The notes under the pieces were generated by a model that did no database searches, was not told the DNA's origin, and was given only the letters and a program-made list of their open reading frames with translations. From contig SJOL01002255.1 in NCBI GenBank assembly GCA_004794785.1, positions 24,088-88,087 on the forward strand: a DNA stretch of 64,000 nucleotides, read 5' to 3'. Shown in pieces: positions 33,757-45,486 of the stretch. The stretch's first letter is position 1, and the number at the start of each line of letters is the position of its first letter. The translations under genes were made by a program, and so were the position numbers. This DNA is from Opisthorchis felineus. Lineage: Eukaryota > Platyhelminthes > Trematoda > Opisthorchiida > Opisthorchiidae.

Positions 33757-33768
33757 ACGAGTTCCTTT

Positions 33769-35254
33769 GTGAACAACGCTTAATTAGATGTAGGGGAACA
33801 AAGATACAAATTCCTCATCTGTAAGACTGAGTTACTCTACTCCCAGCTGCTCCCGTTTAACATCGGACTGTGTTGCCTTCACCATAAGGAGTGGTGTGAG
33901 ATACATAGAAACGATGCCGACCCATACATGTCGTCTGTTAATTCCTACCCGTTCTCCTCACTTCAATGGCTTTAAAATTCCAGTTTACATGTTGTCTTGC
34001 TGGATGTAAGCAAATTAGACCGCTTTTTTTGACCATCTGGACTTCCGGACGATAATAGTGATGGCAGCGACAAAAGCAACAGTAATAAGGTCAGTAAGAA
34101 TAGTAGTTTTACCGATGATAATAGTAATAGTGACTGACCAGTTTACTAACGGATGACACATTTTGTCTTTCTACATATGTTCACTCAAATCAGCCTAGGT
34201 CAGCATTTCAGATGAGTGTCCCGCAACTGATGCACCGTTCATTTGCTTTGTCGTCCACTTTTATGGTTCATGTTCCGGTCAAGCTTAGCACTTGGTCATC
34301 TACCCAGCTGCTAGCATGTCTGGTCTCCCTTAGGCTGCTGATGGCACAGCTAGGAGCTGTGGAGACCGTGCTTGTTCATCACTTTTAAACTCTCTGTCCT
34401 AACTCCAATTACGTGGAGGACAATAATTTGCTGGTCAGTGTTTTCTTCTCCTGCGGTGGTCAGTTTTCGCTGCTCAAAATTTAATTAGTCGTTATTTGCA
34501 GTCTCCCCTGAAATAGGAATGAACATAGACCACTCGTTGTCAGGATTCTTGGCCAAAATATCATGCACAAGGTCACTGTAAGTGTACTTTACAATTTCCT
34601 CCGGTATTGGTGCAATGCAGTGAAGAATTAAGCACATGAACACAAGTCATCCTGCCAAAAAAAAGCAGTGGTGAGCATGCCGTCCCACCACAAGAATGAT
34701 TGTACAAAGCAGCTTGCGGGAACATGTGCTGTTCTGGGGAACGATTTTAGTACCAGCGCTGGAGCATATTCGGATAAATTCAATTTATTATGTCCATGTA
34801 TGACTCATGGAAGTGATTCACCGACCACGGTGTGATGGAACGGCCCGAATCTCGGTAGCAATCCCGTAGGTTGAGCAGGCCTATTTGTTTTGACCAATGA
34901 CGAAGTGGTTTAAAAAATACGAAAACTGATTCAATTATCTTGATGCATTTTTCGAATATAGTGCAATAAACTCGGGGAGGTTTATCGAATTAGGTCTTTA
35001 AAGTTGATGAAAACACAAGTTCAACTTCTACTTGTTTTACCGAATGATTCCGACCGATTACCGTCTGCCGTGACACTGTGTATCTGCATTAGTTCGCCCA
35101 ACTCACGCTATCAGGAAAGGATTGGAACTCGAGCAAGGCAGTCCAGTACTGCGCAAATTTCGGATATTTTTACTATACACTGATGCTGGAGGTACCCCTT
35201 ATAGGTTCACAGATTTCCACCTCGAGAAGATAATCCTCATCATGCAGATAAATA
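33769..35254. other. No recognisable gene
   Basis: AT-richer sequence with an imperfect AAT/AGT trinucleotide stretch at 34054-34134. No exon or repeat recognised. Confidence 0.35.
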
Positions 35255-35445
35255 ACAATAATCTGTCCAGCGAAATACACTCATTTGCAGACAAATTTGG
35301 TTTTGCGAGACTCACCTTGAACCCAGCTGAATCTCTCGTTCATGATGTTTCCAGGCAACTAAATGTGGTGCACCAGGCCACCTCATTTTTCAGTTGCTAC
35401 GATATTCGAGATATCGCGATATATGTAGTAGTGCATTACGTAATT
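35255..35445 (-). repeat. Family 3 repeat fragment
   Basis: On the - strand it carries ATATATCGCGATATCTCGAA, CAACTGAAAAATGAGGTGGC, CTGGTGCACCACATT, AACGAGAGATTCAG and CAAAACCAAATTTGTC, matching 43107-43265 and 32835-32960. A 140-codon open frame on the + strand across this stretch (35122-35544) is best explained as repeat-derived and non-coding. Confidence 0.6.
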
Positions 35446-36419
35446 AATCTGTTTACTTTAGAAAATGTAGTCAAAAAACCGTATCCATTTTTGCTCTTTC
35501 GTGTCTACGATATCCTACCGGTTCTTCTCACTTTGAAACTGTAATCAACAGGTTGATTCGAACTCATAACCCTGTCTCAATTTGCCGGGTAGCCGACACC
35601 TCTCGATGGTTAGTATGTAAGTTTGAGTCCCAAAGTAAATTTAATGAGTGGTTGGCGTCGGCTATCAAGAAAAATTTCACGGTTTGTGGAATTCGTTCAT
35701 GATACAGTTTTATCTGTCTGGTTCCGAACCTATTCAGACCGCAATGAAAAACTGTTTCGGTGCGAGCAGCTTAATCAACTTTCTGGTAATTCCAGTCTCA
35801 ATAACCAGAACACTGATAAAAACATCAGTCAGATAACCAGACGTACTACCTTCAGACAAGGAAAGGTAGTAGCCACCCGCCGATCACATTACCCTTTTTG
35901 TCCTACGGCTAGCAGATATAATTTCCAATCTAATCGTCCCCTGCAATGTAATAACTTGCGAATATTCTATTGTCTTGCCTGCAAGCTACAACCCGCATTA
36001 CTCGAAAACCTAGACCACAGCGGGATGTACTGATAGACTGCCGAGTGCTATCGATTTGAGCATTCCAGATAGCTTGGCTTGTCAGTGGCGATGAGGTATG
36101 CTGCAGGAAATGACCTTCTTTTTTAGAATTTCCTAAATATTCTTTCTTCGGTTTCTAATTACTTAGGACAGTGGGATTTGGTCATTCGACTTCCGAGCCG
36201 GTTACTTTATACACAAAATGGACTAAAATGTACTAAATGGACTAAAATGTATCGTGAACATATGTTGAGAACAACAATATGGTTAACAAATACAGCGATC
36301 ATTGTTACTAGTCGCAGGAGAACATCTGCTAGACACACGACCTAGTTGTTGAGTGGTATTCACTCGTACTTTACCGGTCAGTATCGAATTTAAACGTAAC
36401 ATGTGTGACTGAAATCCAG

Positions 36420-36780
36420 TATTCGTTTTGCAACATGATAGGCCAGCGCTCATAGGCCTTCGAGGAGCACTATGGAACCTGCCAGAATCGAACGATATCC
36501 TTAAGAAGTTAATTGAACTCTTGAGGTCGTACTACGGACACGTACCTGCACGTATGACGAAAGGTTGTCTGCTTTCGACTCGTCCGTTCAGGTTCGATAG
36601 GGCTGCCTCCTGTTCAGTGCCGCACCTGACTGGAAAATGCTCCAAAGTATAGATGGATACCATGTAGTGGAGATTGGACAGACTGAGTCGATCATGAACC
36701 TCGGATTCAAGGGTGACATGGTTCTCCTCACTGCAGATCACCACAGTCTACAGCAGGTCCTCTACTTAATCTTCTAGTGT
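36420..36780 (+). mobile_element. Non-LTR reverse-transcriptase fragment (palm region)
   Basis: Frame pieces read ALWNLPESNDILKKLIELLR with SYYGHVPARM (36470-36550) and then, after a frame change, VEIGQTESIMNLGFKGDMVL with LTADHHSLQQVL (36666-36765). In the family this second block is normally TDLDYADDIVLL. Here the catalytic motif reads FKGD (36706-36717), so both the aromatic residue and the first aspartate are gone. Neither end of the element is recognisable. Confidence 0.7.
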
Positions 36781-39172
36781 GCTTTTTCTGTTACCCTACA
36801 CAACAACACCTAAAAAACGAAGACCCCTTCTGCATCATCACTCAAATCTGACGGACTGGTTGCTGTGAACGAACTGGTAATGAATGACGAAGGGTCCCAT
36901 GCAGCGTCTTTACAACAGAAAAGACACAGACACACAGTAAATCTGAAGGTCAGGGTTTTAATTATGTCTCTGAAACCTCGTGAGATTTGACTTCTGTAGG
37001 TATACCAATATTTATGAGAAGTATGCACAGGTGTTCCTTTGTGGTACGTTTGTATGCAACCTTTTTCCTTACAAGTCTCTCCTAAGGGAGGTTTTTTATC
37101 ATCAAATCATTTAACTAACTATCCGCAACACTGAAATGAGTACACCTACCAGCCGCCATCTTTTTCATTTTTCATGAAAAACAGCTGTTCTCATGTCCCA
37201 CTGTCATTGGCTCTATTTGGGCAGACTAACGGTGCTGGATCCCCTTTTGTTTGTTGCCACTAAAACCAGTCGTTCGGCGTCGTCCTCTCCATATCCTTAG
37301 TTGGTTTCACCTACCTTCTTTTATTTTGGAGTGGTATGAGTCCGGACTGAACTACAGGGCTTGAGGCGGGATCCCGAACAAGTCAGCGGGTTTGTGTTTA
37401 CCGAAACGGATTATTCTTGTTGTAAATCTCCACTGAATGTAGTCAATTTACACTCTCTTGTTCAGTCCCTGTTCACTGAGGAGTCCAGCTTGCTCATCAG
37501 TGGGAAGTTTCAGTTTGTGACGTTACAGTGTTCGTTACATGTCACCCGTTTGAGCATTCTGGTCTGCTAACACACTGGACTCGAGCTTCGCTCTCAGTAG
37601 AACTAGTCAACAAGGACATATACTTGGCCGTAAGCAAGACTGTGCTCTGGCTAGTTGGTATGCACCAACACGATTAAGTTGTTCACGTCAGTACTTCTTA
37701 CTTTGTGTGCAGTAAAACTCTACCTTCGATCTTGAACTGGATCAATTCCCTTCGAATTTCTAAACCATGTTCTTGCTCATACAAGGTTGGCCGTTCACTT
37801 GCAAACTCTAACACGATTTTACCATTCTCTCCAGAGTATGGCGTGTTTCAGACAAACCTCCGACGTTTTGTCTCAACTCCTTGAATACTGAGCGCACTCA
37901 ATAAGCACATAATCCTCGTATTGTGATTCAAACACACCCAGTTAGAAAATGCAATTTGCTGATTAGCATTTGTCATAGCTTTTCAATTCTGTTGAATACA
38001 ATCCAGCGTCATCACCAAGATGTAGTTCTTGTTCAGACGCAACTATAAAAATACCTACAGAATTCCGGAAGCTCTGATGAAGTAGAGCATTGCTGAAGTA
38101 GGTCAGTGATTACTATGGTGATTCATGTAACTCCGCAGCATTTCTGCTGCCATATTTAGTATATGATGCGCTTCTTTGTTTTCACTTTGAACGGCTAAGA
38201 GATCATGTGATTTTTGCAAACTGAGCAAATTACTGTACTTTGAGAGTACCAGATGACGATCGATATTGATTATTTGAACGACCACTCAACTGGTCGGCGA
38301 GATTGAATAATGTACATCGAAAACCATTGGAATGATGATTGCTCACCACCTTCCAACTACGACATATGGGCCAACTGTTTGAGAATAGTAACCATGACTG
38401 TTTCATTCGTATCGGCAGTGATCACTGCGGTAAGATAAATCGTTCGCCATAAGTTCCCACTTGTCGTATGGTTGCAAAGTTATTGAGCGTAGGGATGGAG
38501 GTGTTTAGACAACTGTATCGCTGATCCGGGTACATTCTGGTAAATTAACCAAAGAAGGAGAACACAAACTGATGTTATCAAATTTGGATTTATTTTCTGG
38601 GAATGTTTGGATAATAATTGTTTTCCATCGAACCCACAAGTTTCACTATCTTCTGATACGTTTAAGCTTCAGTTTTTTGCACCCTGGATCCTTAAAATTT
38701 CTAGCTACAATTCAAAAGTCGTGCCTAATAAATATCTACTCCTCAGAATTATGAATTACCAGAAAGAAACACAAATTGAGCAGGCCCATTGTTATACAGC
38801 CTACCAAAAAGTTAGAAGACCACTCACTTTTGCCGCCGTAAGATCATTTCTAGTAGACTCAGTTGAATGATAACTGGTCAGCAAGTAACAGATCCCATAG
38901 GAGATCACACTTAGAATTTACAAGTAGACTGCTTTGATCAACTAGCTTAAAAAGCGAAAAACGGAGGGGATTAATTTACGGGACCTTTCAGTAGTGTCAC
39001 CTTTTTGAGAGAGGTTTTGATGAGATAGTCATATGATTTCACCTCAGTACCATTATATATCAATTTCCCACATTTTTGAGGAGATCCATAGCATTTTTGC
39101 CAACTCTACTGTTCTTGCTTCAGCGAAGCAAATTTTTGGAAGCGTGAAAAATGGTGAGAGTTTTGATAGAGA
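36781..39172. other. No recognisable gene
   Basis: Only frames under 90 codons. No splice-supported exon, RNA gene or repeat family recognised. Confidence 0.35.
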
Positions 39173-39258
39173 CCCCCGTATGCTAAAAAGCCGAAGAGCA
39201 CTGTACATCTGGTCCATCCTTATTGGGAACCATCATACAAAACATCACAGCAGTAAGT
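39173..39258 (-). repeat. Family 2 repeat, decayed hammerhead part only
   Basis: On the - strand, ACTGCTG is followed by an extra ~14 bases, then ATGGTTCCCAATAAGGATGG, ATGTACAGTGCTCTTCGGC and TTTTTAGCATAC. The stem II hairpin and the 3' part are recognisable. The core is interrupted and GAAA reads GGACC. No tRNA head remains. Confidence 0.55.
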
Positions 39259-40120
39259 GATGAGACTGTAGTCTTAAGTCACAAACTTTTAGTTTCGTCA
39301 GACAGACTAGTCACTTTGAGCGTGTATAAGTAAGACTGTATTGTTCTAGAAACTGCAAATATATGGTCGGGATGAAGATGATAACCAAGGTAACGACTGT
39401 CGTGCACAGTCAGGTTGTATAAGTATGCTTACCCACGACATCAGGAGAAACCGAGTGCTTCTTAATGTTTCAGAATCAGGTTTGCTCCTCTCGCAGCTCT
39501 CTGTTCACAACAGCGAGTGCTAGTTCACAGGACCCCGCGCACCACCAAACAAAGAAAAGAAGGGATGTCAATACAAAGTTTTATTGGCTCAAAAGCTACT
39601 CGGTGGAGTTATCTGTACAGTGATTTCAAACGCGATCCTTGGGATGATAACATGAAAAAGATTACATTATAGCAAGTGGCCCATCCTTGTCCACTAGAGG
39701 ACAGTTTTCTCGCGGCAATTAATGCAACACAGGTATCCGTTTCTATGCGAGTAAATTCGTACGATCAATTTTTCGATTCACTTTTACTTCCAAACAGTAT
39801 AGTGCAGTAGAATGGGGAATCTATTGGATTCCAAAAGTCAGGATTAGTAGTTGTTCGTTTTAATATAGGTAAACAACTCTCCAAGTTGTCCAAAGTGTCT
39901 TTAGGGAGTCAAGGGACTCTTCTTCATTTGATATCTGATGTCCAAAATGCCTCCATCTAGTTCCCACAAGAAAATTCATGCCAGGCAAAACTGGATCAAA
40001 CAGGCAGCAGTTTTGCAAAGAAAGCTCATCTGCACACTAATTTAAAGCCAAACAGGTGGGCAATTGAGGGTATTTTGCGAACCGCAGCCAAATTGGTACA
40101 AGTAGGTTGTCGGAAGATTG
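39259..40120. other. No recognisable gene
   Basis: No long frame or recognised repeat. Confidence 0.35.
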
Positions 40121-40200
40121 CGGATGATAAGACCCAAGAAGGGCAAAACCTGTCGTGGAACGTCGACGAGTTTTCAACAACATTGTGAGTGGTGCTCCAT
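40121..40200 (+). repeat. Family 3 repeat with hammerhead remnant
   Basis: GGATGATAAG (changed core), stem II CCC/GGG around AAGAA (40133-40143), AAAA in place of GAAA (40145-40148), stem III AC-CT-GT and C17 at 40154, then CGTCGACGAGTTTTCAACAA and CATTGTGAGTGGTGCTCC. This is the same order as at 31690-31750. It shares the G-to-A core change with that copy. Confidence 0.55.
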
Positions 40201-42311
40201 CAAGTAAACAACAATGTCCCTTTGGAAGAACAGTTACGACTTTCAGGGTAAGTCAGATTTTCCTGCCCAGATGATAGAAATGGTCTTCAGTGAGAAAAGG
40301 TTTCATTGCCAATCACATGGAAAGACACATTTTTGAGCATGAACCTCGTGTCTGGGGTCAGTTTGTTCAGTAAACCAACCTAACCTGCGAAGAGCTTAAC
40401 GGAGCTTCCAATAATTCTCGAAAACATTAAGGAGATCCTCAGTAAGTGTAATTCTAATCAAACCTCCAAGAATGTCAACTCCGAATAAGATTGTGCGCAA
40501 AATGCAATTTTCATCCAAACAAAAGGTGAAATTACATTTTTTTAATGGAAAATGGTCGTCTAGATTTACCACAAAAGTTTAATGTTTTCCGCTGTTGAGC
40601 CAAGGATTGCTTTCAACGTCAAGTGAGCACGTTGCGAGAGCAACTGTTCTATTTAGAGTGTAAGAACAGGGACATTTTTCAGGCTCTGATTCGGTTCCAA
40701 ACTGTGTTCCCCTAATCATTTGTGTTGACTGTTACGACCAGACATGAAGCAAATAACTACTGACAAAAAATCTGCAGCGCGAATTAGAGACACCTACGAT
40801 GCCACCGTGACTGAAGTTTAGAAGATCAGTGAGTTAACTTTCTTATCAGGTAAGTTCTTTCTCTGGTTGATACGATCCGTATTTAATAGTAAAAGAAGTG
40901 AGTCCGATTTTGAGTAGCTCTCGCCCTTAGATGTGAACTGAGATCGCGTTGAATTTGGGACGTGACTTCTCCCTTGTTTGCGTCTCCAGAGTAAGTTCGG
41001 CCGCCAGTGAATTAATCAACCCTATGAACCAACGTTGAAGGCCGGAACAGAATGAAAAGCACATCCTGTGACGATGATCGACCATCTTAAGGTACAATTG
41101 AAAAATTCGACTTGGCCAATGCAAGCAGGCTTCAAAAACAAAGCTTTCTTCCCAAAATGAAGATATCATTAGAATCTGTCAAGAACATTAATCTTAAATC
41201 GATAGGCTATTCACCCTAGGGGAGCAACACTTTTCTGCGACGCAAACCAAGTGTGGTGAGGAAAGAATCAAACTGAAACCTCGTAGTTTTCAATGAGCAA
41301 AATGGGGGGTTTTGTTGATGAGATACCTTATTTTTAAGGTTGATGATGCTCGTCGACAGCCTACTATCGGCTTCGCCTTGGTTGAGAAACATTCGGATAA
41401 GCCTGGTCAACTATTTTCTATCAACCTAGTTTCTTACCCAAGCGTCAGATTGCACACATTCTGAACGAATATGCATTGCAAAGCTTGTCCTGACGTGAAG
41501 TTAGGTTGATTCTCAAGATACGACGTTTACTTTAGCACATTATACGTCAGCATACCAGTGAAGTATTATGATGTTTAATACGTGTATACGAACCAAAAAG
41601 GTATAAAGTTTTCTGACGGGTCCTAATTAATGGAACAGGTGGTGGGCTTTTGAGGAAGCTTCTCATATGTCGTGTCAGGGAGACAAGGCGCTTTCAAATC
41701 GAAAAATGAACATATTTTTTTGCTATGATGATTGCGCTGGCTGTCGTTACTTCATTAAAGGCATCAAAGTACACGATGACTGCAAAGAGCTATGTCCTAT
41801 GGGATGGACCATCTCCTACCTCTCTTCCACGTGGGATTTCTGGAACCTCTGCGCCAAAAATGCAAAACAAACAGATCTGTTGGATATCCCGCAAAATTAT
41901 CATATTCACTATGCACCTAATCGTAGAGAGGTAGTCTCTAAGGCTATTTCGCCGTAAATCTAACAGTTCGCGATACATCATTCGGGACGTTCGGAAAATC
42001 CACAGGCCGTGAAATGAAGGTAACTTCACCTGGACAAACTCTTTCTCTGATTCCGTCCTCCACATTAAGAATGCCTGTGTCTGTTCTATATCCTGATGCC
42101 GAGGAAGGAATAATTTGCGCATAGAAAGGCTATGTTTTAGCAGCAATACTGTAGAGCGCCACGTTGCACCGGGTAATACTATACAGGATATGCTATAGAA
42201 CATTTGCGGAATGGAAAACTAATTCAGTCAGGGTTTGTAGTGCACTTAGAAGAAACCTTCCCATCGAGAGCCGTGTTCTTCCAGTACGTCAAGTAATCGG
42301 GAGATCCTGTT
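40201..42311. other. No recognised gene; overlapping open frames on both strands at 41667-42203
   Basis: A 137-codon frame on the - strand (42203-41790) and a 96-codon frame on the + strand (41667-41957) overlap. Neither has a recognisable domain. The - strand frame has no obvious splice borders. It could be an unrecognised exon or chance. Confidence 0.3.
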
Positions 42312-42322
42312 CTCCTCGTGTC

Positions 42323-42502
42323 GTTCAGCTGTAGCACCCTTTCGGTACCTAACCGCAATGCCACCAGAAGGAAGCACGAGGGCTAGGATACTGCCAGGTT
42401 GCCCAAGCCTAGACAGGGGAAGTTGAGAGGCAGAGGTCGGGTTCGAACCACGGACCTTCTGATCAGTAAATTGGCACTCTAACCACTGAGCCATCTCGCC
42501 CC
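42323..42502 (-). repeat. Young family 1 SINE with 11-base target duplication
   Basis: A complete copy on the - strand: TGGCTCAGTGGTTAGAGTGC head, B box GGTTCGAACCC, body, and CTACAGCTGAACGA as the 3' end. Flanked by exact repeats CTCCTCGTGTC at 42312-42322 and 42503-42513. Confidence 0.9.
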
Positions 42503-42513
42503 CTCCTCGTGTC

Positions 42514-43002
42514 ATATCCAGTTGGCTCTTCGACTTCAACTACGTGACGTGTGATCAATCAAAACTTGCGTAGAGTAATGGTATTCCATGTAGAATATTC
42601 AATCCCTAACCAATCAAAACTAGTGGCTTAGTAACTCGGTCAGTACCGGCCGTTCGTAATCTTGATGCTTCACTGAACATTCCAACACATTCTTACTTAT
42701 CGTTCCAATCATGTGACAACTTGTGCACGCCAAGCTCGAAGAACAGCTCTTTTTGAAGCTCTTTTGGGCTTTGAATTCAGTAAGTTTTTGGTGGTTGCGG
42801 GGTGGGTAGAATTCGCATTCACATCACTCACTCTCGTGGGGCGGTAGGCACCGGACTCAATTTTCCCTCTTACTCGTGCTCGTCAGCAATTCACATCCTT
42901 GGCCTTGTCGGGATCTGAAATCCGGTCATCTGACATGCGAAGCGAGGTTGTTGTCGCCATTCCACCAACCCATGCTGGACGTAGGTGAATTATCACCTCA
43001 AG
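42514..43002. other. No recognisable gene
   Basis: No frame above 60 codons and no recognised repeat. Confidence 0.35.
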
Positions 43003-43100
43003 TGTCTAGACGTAACCCACTAGTCATAAGGATGCTGAAAACTCTTCGACGAGTTTGACTCTTTGAAGCAAACTTATGAGTAGTGTGTTACGTCTAGACA
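43003..43100. repeat. Long near-perfect inverted repeat from two family 3 heads
   Basis: The arms 43003-43030 and 43073-43100 are reverse complements at 26 of 28 positions (TGTCTAGACGTAAC... against ...GTTACGTCTAGACA). The 42-base centre contains CTGAAAACTCTTCGACGAG, the block that lies just downstream of the family 3 ribozyme. The left arm is a family 3 piece on the - strand and the right arm one on the + strand. Confidence 0.75.
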
Positions 43101-43265
43101 ATGACGTATTGCGATATATCGAATATCGTACCAACTGAAACATGAGGTGGCCTGGTGCAGCACATTCAGCTGAAGCGGAATATCAAAAAACGAGAGATTC
43201 GTCTGCATTCGCTTGAGTCTTTCGTCAAAACCAAATTGTTGCTATTATGAGTGTACTTTTCGACA
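43073..43265 (+). repeat. Family 3 repeat, longest downstream piece
   Basis: Runs from CTTATGAGTAGTGTG through ACGTCTAGACAATGACG, GATATATCGAATATCGTACC, AACTGAAACATGAGGTGGCC, TGGTGCAGCACATT and AACGAGAGATTC to CAAAACCAAATTG. It gives the order of blocks against which the pieces at 31860, 32835 and 35255 can be placed. Confidence 0.6.
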
Positions 43266-45393
43266 TCGCCTGAATTATTATCGGGTCCAGTGCTTCCCCG
43301 CTTTCATGTGGACTCACCAGAATCGTAGTTCCATAACAGGAGGAAGACTGTTCAAACGTGAGTAATGTAAACATAAAAACTAATAAAAGGTTCCGATCGA
43401 CTTTTGATAATCTCTGAGCAGTGCTAGCTCGATGGCCTTTGTTTCAAGTTTGTTTGCTACTATGATTGCTCTCACAAGCCTCTATTGTTAGTACAGGTTT
43501 GCATAGCGATTACCTCACGTGGCTGAGCAGGAATTAGTCGCTCTTTGACAACTTCCCTTGGATCAAAGTGATCTGTGTCAAAAATATGACGCTTCAGTGT
43601 GATGTGACGCTTGATGCCATCTTAGCAAACTGATTCACCTAATAAACCCTTCTCATTCACATGTACTCAGGATGTTTTAATAGACCTTGCTGAACTCTGA
43701 CAGTTCTTTATATTGCCAATAGATGTTAGTTTGCGCTTCCACAATTGTGAGCAAATGCGCCGTTACAGACCAGTCAGCAAAATTCATCCATCGGTGGCGA
43801 GTAGGCATATTCTATCAGCCATGATGGCACTGACCAGTAGTTTATGCTACATGGCACACAATAAACAAGAATGTCGCACACTCCGTATGTGATCTTCTAC
43901 CCGGTAGCAGGTAGATCTATGCAGGCATCTGGATTTACCTACGCAAATATGTGCTGCACATAACCAAGCATCCGTCCCAGATGTGTCAGTGAAAGTTGAA
44001 GAGCTTCACGTCTACCAGAATGTTGTGCGTTCCATGGATCGATGTCGCACAAAACTTTGTCAGCGGGACACCCGAGTATGGTGGTTGTCAACCCGTGTGA
44101 GCAAAAAAGACGACTGGTGGACAACTGGGCGTCATAAAGAAGGTAAAATATCCGCCAATAAAAAGGGACCATCAGTTTCTGGTTTTCTGAAGTTGTCCTT
44201 ATAGAATGCTACTATAATGGATAAATATTTTACTAGGGTAACCTAATCTTTGTGGTAATGTTTTTTTGTGTGACTCTTCTCTCAGGATCCAATTACCTAT
44301 GTTTGGAGAAGGTGCATGCGATTCTCTAGATAAGCAATCCATCTTGGGAATATCTTGCAGATAGTTCATGGCTTCCTTGTTCTTGCAACCGAACTCTTTA
44401 GTGACTGGCCTAGACGTGCTTACCGAATCGACCACGTCTCATGTCCAAATAGCGAAACATCACAATATTCACAGAATCATGCGCAAAACAATGCGTACGT
44501 CGTTTTCTCTTCCTAGGAGAGACATGTGATGCAACATGTCAGTAAGAATATGTTCCTTCATTTTCTGCCGTCTTTCATAAGCGTGCGGCAAACACGGCAC
44601 AAGAATTTAGCAACTAAACTTGAAGGACATACACGCACACTCCAAATTTGGTCACGTGATTGACTTTGCGCAAGACTGAGTTAGAACCAATTCGTCTGGT
44701 GATTGCGCGTGCTTAATCCATTGGTACAGCTTAAAGTTTTGGAAAAAATAACAGCCCGATGGTGAGAAAATGATACAACAAATGTCCATAATGAGAATAG
44801 CAATAGGCAGAGGAAGGTCATAGCACGCGAACTTCGGCTCAGTCAACGTACCTGGAGGTTTGTAGGTTACTTCATAGAGGTACCGATATTGGAGAACTAC
44901 GGGTGGAACCTAGGTAAGTTGGCGCTTACAAAACAGTACTGGTATACAGCCACTGAACTGATGTCTGAGAGTCATTCCGGCTTGATCAGCTGTCAATAAA
45001 ATTCGATGCGATTAACTCGAAAGGCTTTGGAGAAAACACATACCTGAATTTTAACTTTTCGGTAAAGTCGATATGGATGGGAAAGTCAAACGAACTTTCA
45101 AAAACTCGATCGATTATGTAATCCTTCAGACTAATGTAAAGCACAAGGGTTGGGTTCATCTGAGCTCATTTTGAAGACGTCTTTGTGCTCTCCCCATACA
45201 CGTGTAATGGTAAGACTAGGAGGTCTTTGACAGTCTGCCATCGATATCGTCGTGAAGCAGCCTCATTAAGTTGCTCATTCGATCTCCCTACTCACGCTGA
45301 CTAGGTATGAGACTGAGCAGCGCATACAACGTGTAACTGAAATGGTGCTCAAGCAACCAAGATGTTTGTTTGAAAATAGCGAGAAAGGCCTAA
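43266..45393. other. No recognisable gene
   Basis: Short frames only. No feature supported. Confidence 0.35.
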
Positions 45394-45480
45394 CTGATAA
45401 GCCTCAAACACAGCGAGACCGACAGTGGGTTGCCGATGAGTTTTCATCAACTTTTTATAACGATAGAGCTACTCTTCTGT
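45394..45480 (+). repeat. Family 3 repeat with hammerhead remnant
   Basis: CTGATAA (core, one change), GCCT...AGC hairpin, GAGAC (core, one change), then GGGTTGCCGATGAGTTTTCA and TCAACTTTTTATAACGATAG, colinear with 40121-40200 and 31690-31750. It directly precedes a family 2 copy. Confidence 0.5.
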
Positions 45481-45486
45481 CAGTGA

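Noticed and set aside
35122..35544. 140-codon open frame on the + strand
   Set aside because: Most of it is the reverse complement of a family 3 repeat fragment, with no recognisable domain.
35548..35610. tRNA-like sequence on the - strand (GAGTTCGAATC as a B box)
   Set aside because: The B box is good but no convincing A box, acceptor stem or family body was found. It is perhaps a remnant of a tRNA-derived repeat.
41790..42203. 137-codon open frame on the - strand
   Set aside because: No known domain, no clear splice borders, and an overlapping frame on the other strand. Left as unassigned sequence rather than called as a gene.
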